This document shows, piece by piece, positions 1 to 10,583 of a stretch of DNA of 26,802 bases. The translations under genes and the position numbers were made by a program. Source of the DNA: Trebouxia sp. TZW2008 (taxonomy: Eukaryota; Chlorophyta; Trebouxiophyceae; Trebouxiales; Trebouxiaceae); the NCBI GenBank assembly GCA_002118135.1, contig BDIU01000441.1, positions 1 through 26,802 of the forward strand. The letters run 5' to 3'. Positions within the stretch are counted from its first letter, which is position 1; every line of letters starts with the position of its first letter. Below the pieces are notes generated by a model. The model was not told where the DNA came from. It saw nothing but the letters and a program-made list of their open reading frames with translations, and ran no database searches.

Positions 1-1634
1 GCTTTGGCTTAGGCTGCCAATTGACTTGCTGTGTTGCGGCTGAACACTGGTTTCATGACTGTGCCTTGTGGGTGACACATGTAGAACAGGCCAGCAAGAT
101 GAGTTGCGTGGCAAACCAAGGTTTTACGAAGTCAATTGCGCATGATTGGTGTATGCACGACTTTTGACTTGAGTTGCGCTGGATTCCACTATAGTGTCAA
201 ACTCAGATCTCGATTTTGGTTCTGTTTGCATTGCCTTTTACACTACCTGTGAAGTACCAGCAATGCCTGTGCTGTGGTCACCGCAGTCATGCACAACGAG
301 CAGCCTGTGACAGGTACAGAATGCTTGAAGACACTGTACTTCCAAAGCCAGAAAATCAAGGGCTCGTCCTGTCAGCCAATTGAGATCTTGTGCATTGAAC
401 GCATCAATGGCAGCTGATGACAAATCCATCCTACTACATTGTGACACACACCCGTGTCTGAGACAAGCTGACATAGCTCTTCTTCATTATTTATCATTTC
501 AAGTTCATCTCTGCTGATCCTAAATCACCAGTGTTCAAGTCAATGCTCCGTGGGATTTCATCAGTCACAAGCATTAGCCTGTCACATGCTGTTTTTGGCT
601 CATATTCTGCTAGCTGTGAGTGGCTGTCTCAGGCGTCACATTTGGCCTGATACTGGCTTCTCTAGTACGAAAGGCAGAAACAGACATGCAGCCAATACAT
701 GATTGGGTATCCCCATCATCGCCAGGGTCATGTATGAGGTGCTCAGCCACCTGAAGAAGAAGAGATGAAATCAGCTTCAGCTGACTGAAGAAGAAGACTT
801 GGCAGGCACAGCCACCCAAGCCCAACCGACTTGAGGCATGGGGGTCGGGTACCTCTGCCTGAAGGTGCAGTTTGAAGAGCACAGCTCTGGTACCCATGGC
901 ATTTCAGTCCTACAAGGCAAATGTCAGTTGTTTTGTGCTGCCCTTGTCTGCTCCATTCGACACTACCCTTGGATGGATTTGGCTCAAACAAGCCGAGCTT
1001 CAGTCAGAATTCAGCTTGATACAGATACAGCAGCCTCAGCAGCGCTGACTATAACCACTATACTCTGTGCGGAGTTATACAACACATGTATCAGCTTATT
1101 AGGTGCAAGTCGTGTCGTAAATACTTTCATGCCCAAGCGACCTCTGAGTCTCAAGCTAACTATAACATTGACTATGTAAATGATTGCCTGACATGCACTG
1201 ACTATGCTGTCCGCAGTCACACATTGCCGTCACGAAAGCATGATGCAGATTTCATCTGTCTGATTGGCAGTGCCATGCACCTAAAGGGATGGTCTGCAAG
1301 ATCATGACATGCTGTACACTGTGCAAATTGACCGCTGCTTCTGCACAGGCGTTTGCATCACAATTCAGTGCAGACAATGCAGCAGTGAACCACTGTACGT
1401 AATACTCCATATGCAAAACGTGATGCGCAGTATTCAAAAGTATGAAAGGACCACTGAGATGCAGTGCAAATTGTGAAATACGCAATACATTGGGGCCACT
1501 ACATGACACTCAATATGCAAGTGTTTCACAGTATTAATGACTAAAAGGTCGAGTATGGTAATTGAGTGCAATGCAGCATGATGCAGAGCTGCCTGCATTA
1601 CTAGAAAGGCACAAGCATATAGTAAGTCTTTGGG

Positions 1635-1795
1635 AGGACACTCAATGTAAGGACGTTCTTGATATGAGGACATTGCAATTGGGAACCAGTCACTGCATTG
1701 TGACTGCAGTGGTCCCTCTGAGTAAGGATGATTCAATGTGAGGACAACTTTCCTGGCAACCAAAGCAGTCATCAGAAAGAAAAGTCGCTGTACCT
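1635..1795. repeat. Dispersed repeat family 1, copy A
   Basis: This segment is recognisably similar to two places inside the FUSC gene (about 19005-19117 and 19510-19650). Shared landmarks, in order, are TTGATATGAGGAC, GCAATTG.GAACCA.TCACTG, GACTGCA, CCTCTGAGTAAGGA and a tail with CTTGGTAA/CCTGGCAA followed by CAAAGCA. The word (T)AAGGAC or GAGGACA recurs several times inside each copy. No coding capacity or terminal inverted repeats were seen. It is probably a short non-autonomous mobile element or its relic; the class is unknown. Confidence 0.6.
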
Positions 1796-2349
1796 TTCCT
1801 GCTGAGCTGCCTGCCAAATTGCCTTCTGAGAGCAATGTGTATCACCACACTGCTCAACAACACCCAGCCGCCTCAGCCATGCAAGAGTTCCCGTCCCAGC
1901 ATACCTGAAACCAAAGAACACAAGCGTCAAGTGAACTCAGTGCTGACAAAAGCCTACATGCAGCCTAGCAACAGTCCACATGGAACCCTGCCTTGTCCAT
2001 CAATTGTGAGTTGTAGTCAGACATTACAGAATGACTCTCTTGACACTGGCTGTATGACCCCCCTGTTGGCTCCTCAAGACAGTAACAATTCATTAATTGA
2101 TTGATCAAGAATGCAACAGGTGGGTTGCGCATGTGCACGAAACCCCAGAGCACTCAACCAGTAGACAAAGAAATACAGCCTCACATAGGTGATTTGTCTG
2201 AGAGGCTTCAGTGTGCCAAGCAGCATGTTGGGGAAGCGCTGGACGGATGCTGGGTTGGAGTAGCTGCTGTGCAAGGTTTAGCCTGGGTACCCTGTGAGGC
2301 CAGCTGGTACTTGTTGCCTTGTGACATTGCAAACAGATGGACAAACAAT

Positions 2350-2440
2350 TTTGCATGCTGCAAAAGAAGAAAAAGTCTATGCCTATAGGCGTCATGATGG
2401 GAGCCTCTGTCTACAAAGGCAGCCGAGAACTGGCTGCAAA
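2350..2440. repeat. Dispersed repeat family 2, copy A
   Basis: About 80 bp are shared with 20800-20882. Common blocks are AAAAAGT.TA(T/C)GCC, TAGGC, GGGAGCCTCTGTCTA and AGGCAGCC. The two copies lie about 18 kb apart, one intergenic and one in an intron, so the similarity is dispersed, not tandem. No coding capacity was seen. Confidence 0.55.
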
Positions 2441-3092
2441 ACTACTGCATGCGTTGTGCTTTTGCCGCTGATCTTTGCAACATTACAAACATGTGATTTG
2501 CACCATGCAAATAAGTGAGACTGTGTTGACAGTCTGCATAAGCTTTGCTGGTTCTGATGTCAGACTGCATGCGTCGTCATGCACTAGTCTACCAAACAAC
2601 TGAGAAATGAGTTCAGAAATGGTTGTGCCCCATGACTGTCTGGCATTGTCAGCACAAGATGTAAGAAAAGGGGGAGTGCACTAAGTCTCAACAAGCGCCT
2701 TTCCTACGCTACCAATGCGTTACACAAGACCCACAACAAACACTCAGTTGCAGTACAGAACAGCACAATGTAAGGAGAGACTTGCTGCAATGTGCTGTTT
2801 CAAAAGCCAAGCAAGCTTGAGTGAAAATGCATTGATGTACACAGTCGACAGGCCCTGCTGGGCATGCGGGGCCCGCCTGGCATGCATTTGAAATGAAAGA
2901 AGTGCAGTACATCACTTTGCGTGGGTGTGAGTCAAGCAAACTACATGCGTCAAGACAGTTGACAGATGACAATGAGACGCTAGATTGCTTCAGCACACAC
3001 CTAGCTGGGCCTGCTGAGCCTGTCTAGCGTAGGTTTTGATGAAACGAGTGAAATTACATCCAAGAGCTGGTGATTGTGACAATACCTGTCAA

Positions 3093-4473
3093 TCAACCGG
3101 TGAACTCCAGCCTCAACTCTCCAGTGGTACTGTGGCTGCAGGCCAATTGTTTTCTTCTCCTTCTTTCCTCTGTTTTCTGGTAGTTTTGGGTGCGCCAGGA
3201 GATTCTTTGTTGCCAGCTGCCTTTCTTCTCATTGTGCCACCAAACCAGGGACTGTGATGTGCAAGCAAAGTCATTTGGAGTGCAATTGTTTGTGTCGTAG
3301 TCCCATTCTGCAGCTATAGTGGGGAAATGTGTCTGTAGTGAATTGCACTGACAAGCAGAATGGCCAGAGCAGAATGGGCAGCCGAGTTTTCTTCCTGCAA
3401 CTCTAACGCTCGGTTTTGCTTGCCAAGCGTGTTGATGACCTAGGGGGCACTTTCTACAAAGCCAATGCACAAGCTTATTGCTTCCAAGGCGGACGTTCTC
3501 TGGCAAGAGCCCAGCATTTTCATTGCGTTCATGATCCCACTCTGATAGCAGCGGATGCAGACATTCAGCAAAGCTGGGATGTCGCGTTTTGGGCTTGCCT
3601 CGGCCACCTTGTCTGCATTGAGCACACCCAGAATTGTTCGAGACTCTGTCTCTACACCTTGCAAGCCATTGATGCTGGCATGTGTTGCAGCGCCAGTGTG
3701 ACATTTTGCTGCTGCCTGCTTGGATCATGCTTGCAGAGCAGCCGTTTTTGGCGTCATCCCAGTAGGCTGCAACTTTGGGTGCTTGGGTGGCAAGTGAGTT
3801 GTGCTTGCACAGTTTGTATCCTGAGCACTGTGGACAACCACTGCCTTTGCTTCTGCTGCCCACATTTGCCGACCATTTGTGCAGATGCCCATCTGGGCAC
3901 TTGTTGCATCTCCACCACGCTTTCCTCATGGTATACGTGGCAATCTTGATGTTGCCCATATGCAAGTTGGCTGCATGGTCCCAGTCTTCTTGCAGGGCCT
4001 GACTCAAGGCAGAAATGTCTGGGCCTGGCTGGTACAGGTCAGATGCTTGACAGGATCTGGTGAGAATTGTGACAAGCTTGCGCTGTGCATGCCCTGCAGA
4101 CCAAGACAGTTCAAATTCAAGTCTGGCAACTCGAGCAGTCTAGGTTGCCGTTCCCCGAAAGCAATGTAGCAGTCAGTTGAGACACGAGCAAAGCGCTGTA
4201 ATGCACCTGGAACTTGTCTTCGGTGCGGTCTCTGACCTCTCCGAGAGACGTAGGCATTCAGCCGTACTCTTCGACACTCAGCCGTCTGTAGTGCGTAGCA
4301 CCTGCGTGATGCGTGATGCGTGAGGTTGCAAGAATACGGAACGGTGCGTTGAGCATAAAGCTTCTGATTCGAATGAACGGCGTCAAACAAAAGCGACGAG
4401 GGTCGAGGGAAGCGGTTCTCGACCTTTCATGACAAAAGCGCGAAACAGCGGCGGCATTGGACGCAGACGCCAT
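3093..4473 (-). CDS. Multi-zinc-ribbon protein (DUF4379 type)
   Basis: Two exons, 4473-4302 and 4093-3093, joined in phase (intron 208 nt, CAG|GTGCTA...CTGCAG). The product is 390 aa. The chosen ATG starts a leader rich in Ala, Ser and Arg and nearly free of acidic residues over about 55 residues, so an organelle transit peptide is likely. Then come three complete repeats of the 'probable zinc-ribbon domain' (PF14311 style), each with an (E/D/Y)WD...N block, a W/HW-x-C-x-x-C pair and a G-C-x-x-C pair. The Cys pairs lie near residues 120-123/144-147, 193-196/214-217 and 270-273/296-299. A fourth repeat stops at VWW (about residue 343) without its cysteines; the remaining 47 residues are basic and unrelated, suggesting a truncated last repeat. 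Metal and possibly nucleic-acid binding is family inference; the biological role is unknown. Confidence 0.72.
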
Positions 4474-4620
4474 CCGAACGCCTCGCAAATAACGCTAGAC
4501 GCTGATCACGTCAAAATGATGGTGCCTGTTTGCGCTCGTGATGTCAACAATCACCAACGGATAGCTCACGTCGCAACAGGGAAGATGAAACGTCTCAAGC
4601 AAGAGGGAATGCTAAATTAG
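4474..4620. promoter_or_regulatory. CpG-rich divergent promoter region
   Basis: CpG dinucleotides are dense from about 4190 to 4700 and sparse on either side. The minus-strand zinc-ribbon gene starts at 4473, and plus-strand coding-like sequence begins at or before 4621, so this is probably a bidirectional promoter. No core element was identified. The plus-strand ATGs at 4516 and 4519 are in the same frame as the exon at 4621 but separated from it by TAG at 4618-4620. Confidence 0.35.
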
Positions 4621-4919
4621 CGGATTCATGAGCGATTCAGCGAAAATCCAGGAGACCAACTTGCAAACAATCTGGCAAACGCGCGTCTGCAGCAGCAGCA
4701 GCAGCTGCTCCATCACAGGTCTCTCATCGACCTGCACACTGATGCCGTTGTCGAGGTTCAAGCTGAGTCGTGGTAACATGTGCTGTCAGCAGGACTCTGT
4801 TCAGAGCAGACGCTGCTGCCAAGGTTCACTGCCAAATTCAGTTGGCTGACTGTTTTGCCCAGTCGGACAGCATCACGCTAGCGGTCACTTCCTTCAAGTG
4901 TATCACTGATGCTCTACAG
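4621..4919 (+). CDS. Candidate helical protein, partial (two exons)
   Basis: I do not recognise this protein. Two exons fit together in phase: up to 4718 (ends CACAG|GTCTCT) and 4793-4919 (after GTCAGCAG, ends CTACAG|GTGCTG), with a 74-nt intron. The first encodes a polar, Gln-run segment with the core DQLANNLANARLQQQQQ. The second encodes ADAAAKVHCQIQLADCF and TSFKCITDALQ, both strongly helical. Downstream, 4920-4980 also reads as helix in another phase (AVKLLAFENHQAVVSLLG), so a further exon or a frame problem is possible. The 5' end is unresolved: the frame carries TAG at 4618-4620, which may instead be a splice acceptor AAATTAG. Amphipathic repeats hint at an ARM/HEAT-like fold, but that is a guess. 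Confidence 0.38.
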
Positions 4920-4944
4920 GTGCTGTAAAACTGCTGGCCTTCGA

Positions 4945-6160
4945 AAACCACCAAGCTGTGGTCAGCCTACTTGGCCAAAGTGAGTGTGGCAGCATCTCAA
5001 AAGCTGCTTCTTGGGCTGTTCGTTGCGCGAAGCAGCGCTTGTGTGACAAGGCAAGTTTTGGCTGGTTCATACATGCTGTGTTGCCCCGCGTTGCCTTGAG
5101 CAGCTGCTGCCATAGCAGCTCTTCCACAGCTGCAATGGCGTCATCATGCAAACATGCTGATCAGCATTTGCACTGTGACAGTGTCACACAAGCATTGTCA
5201 GATACTGTTGTGGGCGTGGACAGAGACCATGCAGCGGGCAGCTTATTTGGGGATTTTTCCTGAAAGCCTGTTCGTTGGGCTGTCCGCTGCATGCAAGACT
5301 TGAAGAGAGCTCTATGTGAAAAGGTGACTCTCGGGGTTGGATGCAGTGGCATGGCTGTTTTGCCCAGCTGTGCCTTGTGCATTTGCCACACAGACCAGCT
5401 TTGTTCAACACCAGCATATGCTCATCATCAAGAAGTAGTTTGCACTGTGCCAACATGATGCAAGTCTGCCGGGTTCGATGTACTCTGAGGTTTTGTTAAA
5501 GCCGCAAACAGAGACCGCGCAGCGGGCAGCTTATTTGGGGGTTTTTCAGAAAACCTGTTCGTTGAGCTGTCCGCTGCATGCAAGACTTGAGTTGTACTTG
5601 AAAAGGTGAACCTCAGCTGTTTGATGCAGTGCCGTGGCTGTTTTGCCCAGCTGTGCCTTGTGCATTTGCCACACAGAACAGCTCTGTTCAACACCAGCAA
5701 ATGCTGATCAGCAAGAACTAGTTCGCCTTGTGCCAACATGACACAAGTTTGCTGTCTTCAACGCATTTTCAGGTTTTGTTGTAGCCATGGAGCGAGACCA
5801 TGCAGCGGGCAGCTTATTTGGGGGTTTTCCTCAAAACCTGTTCGTTGGGCTGTTTGTTGCATGCAAGACTTCAACACAGTTCTATGTCAATAAGTGAATC
5901 TCAGGTGTTTGGTGCATTGGCATGACTTTTAGCTCAGCTGTGCATTTGTCACACAAAGCAGCTCTGTCTGATACCAGCAGATGCTGATGCTGATCAGCAA
6001 GAAATTGTATGCACTGTGACAGCACCACGCAAGTCTACTGTCTTCAATGTTTTGTCAGCTTCTGTTGTAGCCGTGGACAGAGACCATGCAGTGGGCAGCT
6101 TATGTGGGAGTTTTTCTGAAAACCTGTTTATTAGGCTGTCCGTTGCATCCAAGAACATGG
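4945..6160. repeat. Tandem array, ~285-bp unit, ~4.3 copies
   Basis: The landmark GCAGCGGGCAGCTTATTTGG recurs near 5231, 5520 and 5801, with a variant near 6089, giving a spacing of about 280-290 bp. A more diverged first unit lies at 4945-5224. Other landmarks repeat in order: CTGTTCGTTGGGCTGT, TGGCTGTTTTGCCCAGCTGTG, CACACAGA.CAGCT.TGTTC and GCACTGTG. On the minus strand two units give related frames of about 90 and 103 codons sharing LCGKCTRHSWAKQP. Differences between units are not concentrated at third positions and flanking frames diverge, so I do not call them genes. The first unit overlaps the possible third exon of the preceding candidate gene, so the array may have begun as an exon-edge duplication. 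Confidence 0.8.
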
Positions 6161-7070
6161 CAGCTGGCTGAGCCTGCCTTGCACCTTTCTGTTATTCAGA
6201 AGAGGCAGAGCGGCATGCAGGGGGCTGGCAGGGTGGTGAACATTAACTGCCTGATTTTTTGTTGTTGAACATGCCCTGCAAGTATGGGTTGAACACGCCC
6301 TGCAAGTATGGGCAGCAAGGCCTTGGTCTGTGGAACCAGTTGAAAAGGAACATGATCAAGCCTTGTGTGACTCGAAAACCTCTAGATCTAGCTTTGCCCA
6401 TTCCACTCTTCTTTCAAAAATGTTAGTTGGAAGCGTGAGGTATATGTGCAGCATATTTACAGACTGTGTAAGACTCAAAAGAACATGAGTTCTGAGTGGA
6501 CTGTCTGAGTTTGATATCAATTCTGCTGAGCATTTAGTTCCAGGGAAATGTTAGGATTTGTCAGATGTGACATGCCAACACTACAGACTTTACACCAGCT
6601 GCACGGCATGTGCAGATCGTGTGAGCATCCACGTTGAGGAAACTTTTTGTGACAGCAGGCACTCATGCAGAACGTGTACAGCAGCTTGTTTCTGCAAATT
6701 TGCAGCTTGCTCAAGATACGATGCTACATGTTGTGCTGCAGCTGGTGCAAGAGGTAGCCTTGTCATGCTATCTCCAGCATTCTTAGAGGGCTCGTCAACT
6801 CAGAAGCACAGGGCTGGCCCACAGTATCGTGAATGACTATCATTTCCAAAAGCAGGCACAATGCTGGCTGGCTGCGGCTGTCAAAATTTGTTTTGTGAAA
6901 TTTTTGCAGTAAATACGATCCCTTGACATGATCCCCGTTCAGAGCTTGTCACACAGTTGTGAGCTGTGAGCTCTGCAGCAGCGTGCTCTGCAAGGCAACG
7001 ATCTGTTCTCGCTCGCAGCCTGCGCTTAGCAGCTTTGGCTTGCCGCTCTTGAGATCAGCTCTACCCGGCA
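6161..7070. other. Intergenic, no gene seen
   Basis: This stretch runs from the end of the 285-bp array to the FoP-like start codon. A short local duplication, AACATGCCCTGCAAGTATGGG / AACACGCCCTGCAAGTATGGG, is seen near 6267-6312. CpG density rises from about 6990, consistent with the promoter and 5' leader of the gene at 7071. No tRNA or rRNA signature was noticed. Confidence 0.4.
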
Positions 7071-7698
7071 ATGCCTTTGCAAGGTGCCCGTGGCGGAGAT
7101 CCACCAGGTGGCAACCGAGGCAACCGCAGAAGGGGTGGGGCCAACACCAGGGTTGTGACTGTTGTCAAGAGCAGCAACGGCATTTTTAAGCCTCAGAGAG
7201 GCGGAGGACGGGGTGGAGGTAGAGGCAGAGGATTTCAGGGTCGTGGCAGGTAGGCTTGGCCTTCTGATGCCTGTTGGCAAGTTGCTAAGGCTGATATGCA
7301 GGGGTTGCGATGGCGAGCACTCAACAATGGCTATCAGGCTGAGTTCTCTGGCTTGCAGGGGTGGTTTTCAGGGAAGGGGAGGCTCTCGGGGTCGTGGTGG
7401 AAGGGGCAGAGGCAGGGGCAGACCAGATTACAGTGGTCCTAGCTTTATTCCTGAAGGCAAGAGGTACAATGACCTGACAGATCAGGAGAAGGAAGAGGTG
7501 GAACAGCAGCGCAATGCATGGAAGGCAGCTCAGCTTGACAAAGACCTCATCAGCTTCATGGCAGCAGGTGGCAAGAGTGGTGCAACTAGTATGCTAGACG
7601 ATGACCTGGAGAACTACAAGAAGCAGGGTGCAAAGCAGAAAGCTCAGCCTCAGGCTGCACAGCCAGATCAGTCAGCTGCAGAGCCAATGGAGCAGTAG
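7071..7698 (+). CDS. FoP/CHTOP-like RGG RNA-binding protein
   Basis: Two exons, 7071-7249 and 7359-7698, flank a 109-nt intron (CAG|GTAGGC...TTGCAG) and encode 172 aa. The N-terminal half is Gly/Arg-rich, with several RGG and GRG boxes on both sides of the junction (residues about 42-81). These are typical PRMT1 methylation and RNA-contact regions. The C-terminal half matches the 'C-terminal duplication domain of Friend of PRMT1': PDYSGPSFIP, then two LDxxL motifs, LDKDLISFM (119-127) and LDDDLENYKK (139-148). In animals and plants such proteins (CHTOP, ALY/REF relatives) belong to the TREX mRNA-export system and bind UAP56. No RRM is present, so CHTOP-like fits better than ALY. The ATG has an in-frame TGA 18 nt upstream; an upstream coding exon is not excluded. 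Confidence 0.75.
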
Positions 7699-8184
7699 TC
7701 TTACTTTGTTTTCTGCAAGTGTCGTGCGCACAAAAGGCGTTTTCCTGCATTCGCTCAAAGGTTTACAAACAAAAATCAAGCTCAGTCCAAACACTGCAGA
7801 GATATTCCAAGTGCTGGGTCTGCAGAGTACATTCTAATGTTGCATGATGTGCTGTCATCTTGTCTGCAAAACTCAAGGTTCTGTGCAGCAATGCCAAGCA
7901 TGAACAGGCTTCAAGTAATGTTTGCTTGTGATCACAAACAACACTGTATCAGCTATGCCTTGCAAAGCTTACAATGCCGAGAAACACCACGCTTGCTGCA
8001 CCAGAAAACACAACAACGTCAAGCGCAAGTCACTTATTCGACTGCTCACACACATAACTGTTCAAAGGCCTAGAACTGTCCCCCCAAATTATACTAGCGA
8101 CTCAAGCATGTGCACACAATGTGTCATTCGCCTATAATATACAACTTCTCAAGCATGTAACGAATCAAAGCAAGTCTGAACGTG
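7699..8184. other. Convergent intergenic region with overlapping 3' ends
   Basis: This lies between the stops of the FoP-like gene (+) and the ZNF830-like gene (-). A plus-strand TGTAA is at 8156-8160, and TTACA (TGTAA on minus) is at 7969-7973, about 215 nt past the ZNF830 stop. If both chlorophyte-type signals are used, the two 3' UTRs overlap antisense. The FoP frame stays open for about 125 codons after its TAG, but the C-terminal family motif ends just before the TAG, so I treat this as chance. Confidence 0.35.
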
Positions 8185-10524
8185 CTATATGGCTTTCGCT
8201 CGCCAGTCCAGCATGCCATCAGCATCGTCGTTGTCATCATCGCTGCTATCCGCAGCATCTGCCTTGTCAACTTCCACAGACATGTTGCGCTTCCTCTTTC
8301 TAGCAGGAACTACACTACTCACACTGCCAATGCTCAGGTTGCCAGCACCTAGTGTGTCATTTTCAGGCGAGCTTGTCTGTGAAGCAGCTGTTGATGGACC
8401 AGCTGACATAGCACGTAGCTGCTCAATGCGTTTTAGTCGCAACCTGCCAAACAACAGCCAAATGTCAAAGTTCTGCAGGGGGATCATTGCATACTGCCAG
8501 TAGTTGTCACGTCTGCTTTGCCTGTTTACGTTCCTGGCATTTGGTGTTGACGAGTAGGCAGATCACAAGTGAGTGGTGCATCAGCATTCCAAATGTCAAA
8601 ACTGGTGTGACAGCGCTTTGCAAATAGAGCTCCGGAGGAAAGCTCCAACGAAGTGAATGGCACGTCTTGTCATGTCCGACAGCAGTGACAACGCCCAAGG
8701 CAGGTGAATTGATGACCATGCATCAACCTCACCAATGCATTGTTAGACATGACCCAGACACGACAATACGGCACTGAAAGCTTCTTTGCAAATGCATGGC
8801 AATCAGTTGCAACTGTGCCAATGTCACAACTGATCTGCTGCAATAAGCACAGCTGCACCTTGAGTATGATTTGATCGGCATCACAAATCTGCTCAACAGC
8901 TCTATGACTCAGAACAAGTCCTCAAATAGCACAACAATCACAATAGGCAGCTTGTCAACCAAGCAACACGAACGTTGCCCATAGCCAAAAGCCTCTCGCT
9001 GTGCACAAGAGCTTCCTTCACCAGACAAAGGACTTGGAAAAGCATGGCAAACAACAAAAATCACGCATATGATTTGGTATCACCTCATGCATCAATGCAA
9101 CACAGTAAAAGTTGAGCTTGGGATGGCCTTTGCACACAGACGATATGCATGCATTGAGAAACTCTCAAGTTATGTCAATGATCGATTCCTTCTCACCCAT
9201 GTTCAAAAGCCTCTTGATCTGCCTTGTCTTGCGCAGCCTCAATAGCTTCAACCTCCTGCCTTGCTTCTACTTCTTGTACATCATCTGCAATGCTCTTCAG
9301 GAAGTTGTCATACTCTTGCTTTGGGTCTGGCTTCTTTGGAAGCTTCTGCCCTCTGGCCTTTGCATCTGCTTCCTTGTTCTCAAAAAAGCCTGCATAAGAG
9401 ACGAATTGAAAAGAGGCCTGTTTTGCTTTGTTTTGGAAATTGGATGATTCTTGAATTGCATTGCCACTCGTACCCCACCAAATCCAAAGATATAGCAGCG
9501 TCAGCTGATGGCATCAATCAATCATCAATCAGTCAATCAACCAATCAATCAATCACCTTTTTCTGTCCATGGGACCCAACAGGGGGGTCAACAAAACAAA
9601 ACAGTGTCCAAATTATAAAAAAAAGAGTTTAGCCATATACAGAGCTTTTATGCAGTCAACATCACTAAACAAATACTACATATAGTTGCTATAAGTTATA
9701 TCGGATAACTTGTTGGACAGGGCTGTAGGCATAACAGCACACATGACTGGCCCCGGCATTGCACATGCGCCTCAGCATCCAAGCGTAACAGGGTAGCACA
9801 TAAGCTAGTGAATCAAGCCTACTGGCATGAACTGGGCACATGTTGTTTTGTAACACCAAGTGTCATCTGTGTAAAGCTTGCACAGCACAGAAGACTGCCT
9901 ACATCTGCAGCCCTGTCAACATTGAATGTTTCAACACCCTATTCTCAGTAATTGGTATCGGCAAGACAAACAGATACACAAAATGCAAATGCTGTCTTAC
10001 CTTTGGGTATAGTAGCAGCAGGTATAGAGGCGCTGGCAGCACTCTCCATGGACACAGTTCGTTCTGCCCTGCCTAATGGCCCTGCCTTGGAGTCTGCCCC
10101 AGCTGTACTGCCAGCAGCCTGTGACACAAGACTGCAATCAGTGCATTAGCCCAAACAGGCAAGCACACCGCATATGTGAAGGATCATGATCCTGATAACA
10201 TAGTGATTTGTCATGTGCGCAGTACGTTCTGTCCTGCTTGTCGGCTCTGTCCTGGAATCTGTCTCAATTGTACTGCCAGCAGCCATCACATAACACCACC
10301 ATCAGTGCATCAGCCCAATCTGGACAGGCCAAGCAATGGCGCTTCTGATGAATCAGTAGGCTCACAACAAGTTCACAACATAGCACGTTCTTAGCTGTAC
10401 TGCCAGCAGCCTGTGCCGCAATATTGCCAGCACCGCATCCGCCCAGAGAATTTGGATGACTCAGTATGCTGACAATGGGTTCATGATGTAATGACATAGC
10501 ACGTCCTAAGACACTGAGGCAGGG

Positions 10525-10583
<59 letters not shown>

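Larger units (their letters stand above)
1..3092. other. Stretch with no confident gene
   Basis: I see no family-recognisable protein here. Open frames on both strands are short and lack codon-level signs of selection. Two minus-strand pieces look mildly exon-like. One (about 430-250) ends at a CACAG|GTAGTG donor. The other (about 750-640) begins after a CTTCTTCTTCAG acceptor, and that acceptor is itself duplicated about 35 bp upstream (near 785-797). I could not join them in phase to anything. The stretch also holds two dispersed-repeat copies, listed separately. TTACA at 3054-3058 (TGTAA on the minus strand) lies about 35 nt after the stop of the zinc-ribbon gene and is a candidate poly(A) signal for it. 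Confidence 0.5.

Noticed and set aside
1434..1835. 133-codon minus-strand open frame
   Set aside because: It overlaps dispersed repeat family 1, has no family features, and its start is unsupported.
5428..5739. Minus-strand frames of ~90-103 codons in the 285-bp array
   Set aside because: Similarity follows the DNA repeat, with many amino-acid changes and diverging ends; this is a repeat shadow, not a gene family.
7699..8073. Open frame continuing ~125 codons after the FoP-like TAG, as if TAG were read through
   Set aside because: The FoP domain ends naturally before the TAG and the extension has no domain features. The ZNF830-like gene also ends in TAG at a family-typical C-terminus. A recoded TAG is not supported.
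9945..10149. Plus-strand frame opposite ZNF830-like exon 5
   Set aside because: It is an antisense shadow; the minus-strand exon has matching splice sites and joins the GFFE motif in phase.
10180..10193. Perfect palindrome AGGATCATGATCCT
   Set aside because: A short palindrome of this size is expected by chance in 27 kb and has no context to suggest a binding site.
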